Origin: Gemmatimonadota bacterium
Lineage (GTDB): Bacteria > Gemmatimonadota > Gemmatimonadetes > Longimicrobiales > Gaopeijiaceae
NCBI GenBank assembly: GCA_026713345.1
Contig: JAPOOQ010000438.1
Coordinates: 1 to 7,593, forward strand
Direction of reading: 5' to 3'
DNA: 7,593 nucleotides
Made by a program: the position numbers and the translations under genes. Positions 5,780-7,593 of this stretch are shown one piece after another. The notes below the pieces were generated by a model that was given only the letters and a program-made list of their open reading frames with translations, ran no database searches and had not been told where the DNA came from. How positions within the stretch are numbered: position 1 is the first letter of the stretch; each line of letters opens with the position of its first letter.

Positions 5780-5813
5780 GAGCCGGTACCGCACCGCTGG
5801 CCGGATCTGAGTC
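5780..5813. repeat. Interspersed repeat R-C, copy 2
   Basis: Matches 1885-1918 with two differences in 34 bases. It abuts the point where the truncated dehydrogenase copy ends. The rest of the gene-free stretch to 6003 shows no gene; it contains only a short telomere-like CCTAACC tract at 5899-5917. Confidence 0.7.
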
Positions 5814-6003
5814 AGGTCCAGCACCTCGCACACGCGGTCCCACACCGCCGGTCTCGGCTTGCTTCGTCCCGGCCGATGAACTCCTGGTCCAAACCCGGCC
5901 TAACCCCTAACCCTAACGGCGGCAACGAGCGAACCACCGTTCTGAACGAACACGGCGCGTGGCAGTCTGGGACTTTCTCCGGTTGGTTTGGCGATAGCGA
6001 AAC

Positions 6004-6040
6004 GTAATGTACACATGACAACGTGTAATGTTCAGGTGAC
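6004..6040. mobile_element. Possible insertion-sequence end: two 16-bp direct repeats, 21-bp period
   Basis: GTAATGTACACATGAC (6004-6019) and GTAATGTTCAGGTGAC (6025-6040) match at 13 of 16 positions and start 21 bases apart, two helical turns. Multiple phased repeats at a terminus are typical of IS21-family ends, where they bind the transposase. The adjoining R-A repeat would be the subterminal part. No istA or istB gene is present, so at most this is a solo end left after deletion. Confidence 0.4.
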
Positions 6041-6105
6041 TTTCTTGGGCTATCCACATTGAAATCTCCCCATCCCCGAAATGAGTCCCATCCAGCCATT
6101 CCCCC
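6030..6105. repeat. Interspersed repeat R-A, copy 2
   Basis: Matches 5-80. It contributes the present start codon and the first eight codons (MSPIQPFP) of the second Rpn gene; family-like sequence begins right after, at LERMPDSF. Confidence 0.75.
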
Positions 6106-7082
6106 TGGAGCGCATGCCCGACAGCTTCGTCACCGAGCACCTCGGCCAGCGGCACACCGACATGCTCTGGCGAATCGGAACCACTGGCGGCGGCTGGATC
6201 TACATCCTGATCCTGCTTGAGTTCCAGTCCACCGTCGACCGCCGCATGGCCCTGCGGATGATGGACTACACCTCCACCATCTGGAGGCAGCTCGGAAAGG
6301 AAGATCTCGGGCCCGATGGCGAGTACCCCCTCATATTGCCCATCGTCATCTACAACGGCGAACGGCGCTGGACCGCGGCGCGGGATGTCGCTGACCTCCT
6401 GCCGCCCGTGCCCGAGGAACTGCTTGGATACCAGCCCCGCCAACGGTATCTTCTCATTGAGATCCGGGCGCAGGATCCGGACTCGCTGCCGCCGGAAAAC
6501 GTGCTCGCGATGATCGCGAGATTCGAGCAGGCGCCCACGGCGGAGGCGCTGGAGGAGCTGGTCGGCTCGCTGGCGGACGGGGTCGCGGCGGTCAAGGAAC
6601 CGGACCTGGCCGCGACCTTTCTGGTCTGGATCACGCAGGTGCTTACACAGCGGTTCGGCCCCGCGGGCCGAGAGTTGCAACGCAAATTGAGAAATGAGGA
6701 GGAAGGAACCATGTCGACGTTGATGGAGCGGGCCCGGAAGTGGGGCGAGGAGCGGGACCAGCTGTGGCTGCAGAAGGGCATTGAGAAGGGCATTGAGAAG
6801 GGCATTGAGAAGGGCATTGAGAAGGGCATCGAGGAAGGCATCGAGAAGGGCATTGCGGAGGGCATCGAGGAAGGCATCGAGCGGGAGCGGCAAGCCTCGA
6901 TCCAGCGGGAGCGCGAACTGGTTTTGCGGCAAGTCAGCCGCAGGTTCGGTCCCGGCACCGCCGAGCGGCTCCTGCCAGTGCTGGAGCGGATCTCCGAACA
7001 GGAAGACATCGCGCGAGTCGCCGACGCTGTGGTCGAATGCGAGAGCGCCGAGGAGTTCCTCAGGCGGGTCAAGACCCCCTGA
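6081..7082 (+). CDS. Rpn family recombination-promoting nuclease / putative transposase (PD-(D/E)XK), N-terminally truncated, copy 2
   Basis: The 333-residue product carries the Rpn nuclease core: HTDMLWRI (Asp27) and LILLEFQSTVDRRMALRMMD with the E-x-Q motif at Glu47/Gln49, followed by LPIVIYNGERRWTAARDVAD. Residues 197-210 link to a C-terminal region with nine GIEK-like tetrads (232-267) and a DUF4351-like tail. Rpn proteins are DNA endonucleases; in E. coli they are toxic, act against phage, and are held in check by the C-terminal product made from an internal start. The usual first ~40 residues (the KHDASYKNFF...VADNLR segment still seen in copy 1) are missing. In their place are eight codons derived from repeat R-A, and the ATG at 6081 has no Shine-Dalgarno. 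The metal-binding residues are present, so activity is possible but doubtful. The ORF is otherwise intact and probably retained for a reason, though truncation could also be recent. Confidence 0.82.
   Translation: MSPIQPFPLERMPDSFVTEHLGQRHTDMLWRIGTTGGGWIYILILLEFQSTVDRRMALRMMDYTSTIWRQLGKEDLGPDGEYPLILPIVIYNGERRWTAARDVADLLPPVPEELLGYQPRQRYLLIEIRAQDPDSLPPENVLAMIARFEQAPTAEALEELVGSLADGVAAVKEPDLAATFLVWITQVLTQRFGPAGRELQRKLRNEEEGTMSTLMERARKWGEERDQLWLQKGIEKGIEKGIEKGIEKGIEEGIEKGIAEGIEEGIERERQASIQRERELVLRQVSRRFGPGTAERLLPVLERISEQEDIARVADAVVECESAEEFLRRVKTP
6697..6702 (+). promoter_or_regulatory. Strong internal Shine-Dalgarno for RpnS-like product, copy 2
   Basis: AGGAGG stands eight bases before an in-frame ATG at 6711. 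The surrounding sequence is almost identical to the site in copy 1, although the upstream nuclease coding regions differ greatly. This suggests the site itself is under selection. Confidence 0.7.
6711..7082 (+). CDS. RpnS-like intragenic antitoxin candidate, 123 aa
   Basis: This is the separately translated C-terminal part predicted within the second Rpn gene (its Met211). It reads MSTLMERARKWGEERDQLWL, nine GIEK-like tetrads, an ERERQASIQRER linker, then RRFGPGTAERLLPVLERISE and a DUF4351-like end. The strong Shine-Dalgarno at this ATG, against none at 6081, would favour the short product over the nuclease, as expected for an inhibitor. The gene-within-gene arrangement is established for E. 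coli Rpn proteins; its use here is inferred from the start signals and repeats. Confidence 0.6.
   Translation: MSTLMERARKWGEERDQLWLQKGIEKGIEKGIEKGIEKGIEEGIEKGIAEGIEEGIERERQASIQRERELVLRQVSRRFGPGTAERLLPVLERISEQEDIARVADAVVECESAEEFLRRVKTP
6774..6881 (+). repeat. 12-bp tandem repeat encoding GIEK-type tetrads, 9 units
   Basis: Nine in-frame 12-base units encode KGIE x5, EGIE, KGIA, EGIE, EGIE. The left units are almost pure and the right ones degenerate, as expected for slippage-driven expansion at one side. The copy at 473-508 has three units. Confidence 0.9.
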
Positions 7083-7105
7083 CCCCCACCGCCCCGCCCC
7101 GATTC

Positions 7106-7189
7106 ATGTACTCGAGATGCATGTATTGCACCAAACCCCTCGGGGCCAACGAGGTCGTCGAGACCTTCCCCGTGGGCCGTCGACTCGCC
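7106..7189 (+). pseudogene. N-terminal fragment of a CxxC (zinc-ribbon-like) hypothetical protein
   Basis: From the ATG at 7106 the sequence reads MYSRCMYCTKPLGANEVVET, then FPVGRRLA. The CxxC and this phrase remind me of a small hypothetical protein in which RRLA is followed by an FDAA...RLWVVC-type segment; that is memory, not a search. Here the phrase ends at about 7189 and the following codons are out of frame with a different protein, so only about 28 residues remain. Confidence 0.4.
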
Positions 7190-7593
7190 TCAGTCGCGAT
7201 GACCTCTGGGGCACGCGCATCCAGCCTTCGGACGACGAGCCCGGCTTCAAGGTCCAGATCCGGAAGGGGAAGAAGAAGAAGGAGAAGAAGACGTGGTTCG
7301 AGGGCACCGAGGCGCTCCGCTTTGCCGGGGCAATCCTCCCCGGGATGAACAACACCGGGGGAACGAAGCAGACCGTTCAGCGGGCGGTGGACCGGATCGA
7401 AGCCGCGGGGCACCCCGAACGCTTTTTGGTCGACCTCGCCGGGCTGAACCTCTACCACGCCAAGTCCGGCGAGCCGGGCTACATCAGCAAGATGCCCGGC
7501 CAGACCAGACTGGCCGTCGAAATGGCGCTCCACGAAGAGCAGGAACGACGCGCGCTGGAGGGAGAATTGTGGCTGTTGGAGCGCGCCTGGAAG
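7117..7593 (+). CDS. Unrecognised protein, 5' part only, possibly a fusion ORF
   Basis: A frame open from the ATG at 7117 runs off the window (159 codons visible). The first ~25 residues are the CxxC fragment read out of frame and look meaningless. Protein-like sequence begins at SRDDLWGTRIQPSDDEPGFK (7192 on), continues with a lysine cluster (KGKKKKEKK), then FEGTEALRFAGAILPGMNNT, and a charged helical end (LHEEQERRALEGELWLLERA). There is no Shine-Dalgarno before 7117, so the native start was probably lost at the junction near 7190. I do not recognise the family. The lysine cluster could contact nucleic acid, but that is a guess. Codon choice matches the surroundings, so the reading frame itself is believable. 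Confidence 0.6.
   Translation, partial: MHVLHQTPRGQRGRRDLPRGPSTRLSRDDLWGTRIQPSDDEPGFKVQIRKGKKKKEKKTWFEGTEALRFAGAILPGMNNTGGTKQTVQRAVDRIEAAGHPERFLVDLAGLNLYHAKSGEPGYISKMPGQTRLAVEMALHEEQERRALEGELWLLERAWK

Noticed and set aside
5899..5917. Telomere-like CCTAACCCCTAACCCTAAC tract
   Set aside because: It is too short and solitary to mean anything, and the rest of the window is bacterial in style.
5913..6932. A 339-codon minus-strand frame with LLNALLNALL repeats
   Set aside because: The Leu-rich repeats are only the reverse reading of the GIEK tract of the Rpn gene.
6106..7082. Reading the second Rpn gene as an insertion-sequence transposase with nearby ends
   Set aside because: The family is sometimes labelled putative transposase, but no inverted termini or target duplication flank it; the one end-like sequence is R-A, which also occurs without this gene arrangement.

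Overview
The window is GC-rich and looks like an accessory, rearranged stretch of a bacterial chromosome. The codon style, the lipoprotein-type leaders and the mix of families (PQQ-type sugar dehydrogenase, CARDB and Calx-beta domains, Rpn nucleases) would fit a marine or symbiotic Gemmatimonadota-like genome. That is inference from impression; no rRNA, tRNA or phylogenetic marker is present.

Layout. Positions 1-685 hold a wrecked copy of an Rpn (recombination-promoting nuclease, PD-(D/E)XK) gene, assembled from repeat pieces and gene fragments. The nuclease core is deleted, but the C-terminal part survives as an intact ORF with its own strong Shine-Dalgarno sequence. Positions 723-1373 encode a small secreted M23/LytM-like metallopeptidase. 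Positions 1401-1807 on the minus strand carry a chimeric pseudogene made of two PD-(D/E)XK nuclease fragments. Positions 1808-2181 hold short interspersed repeats, an AT-rich segment with a possible promoter, and two near-perfect hairpins with GNRA-type loops. Positions 2182-5461 encode one large exported, probably lipid-anchored protein: a leader, Calx-beta, three CARDB domains and two copies of a Cys-paired domain, then a C-terminal glucose/sorbosone dehydrogenase domain. One extra base at about 4753-4756 splits it into two ORFs. Positions 5480-5778 are the broken start of a second, simpler dehydrogenase gene. Positions 5780-6105 contain repeats and a sequence resembling an insertion-sequence end. 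Positions 6081-7082 carry a second Rpn gene that keeps the catalytic residues but has lost its usual N-terminus. After 7106 a CxxC-protein fragment is fused to an unrecognised protein that runs off the window.

The main biological interest is the pair of Rpn copies. Rpn genes are reported to be 'gene-within-gene' toxin-antitoxin, anti-phage systems, in which a separately translated C-terminal product (RpnS), carrying a variable number of four-residue repeats, blocks the full-length nuclease (RpnL). Both copies here show the expected internal Shine-Dalgarno sequence and ATG, followed by GIEK-type repeats (3 units in one, 9 in the other). In the first copy only the presumed antitoxin half survives. 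A second theme is mosaic structure: the same short repeats (called R-A, R-B and R-C here) sit at the breakpoints of gene fragments, and the CARDB repeats show gene-conversion-like patchwork.
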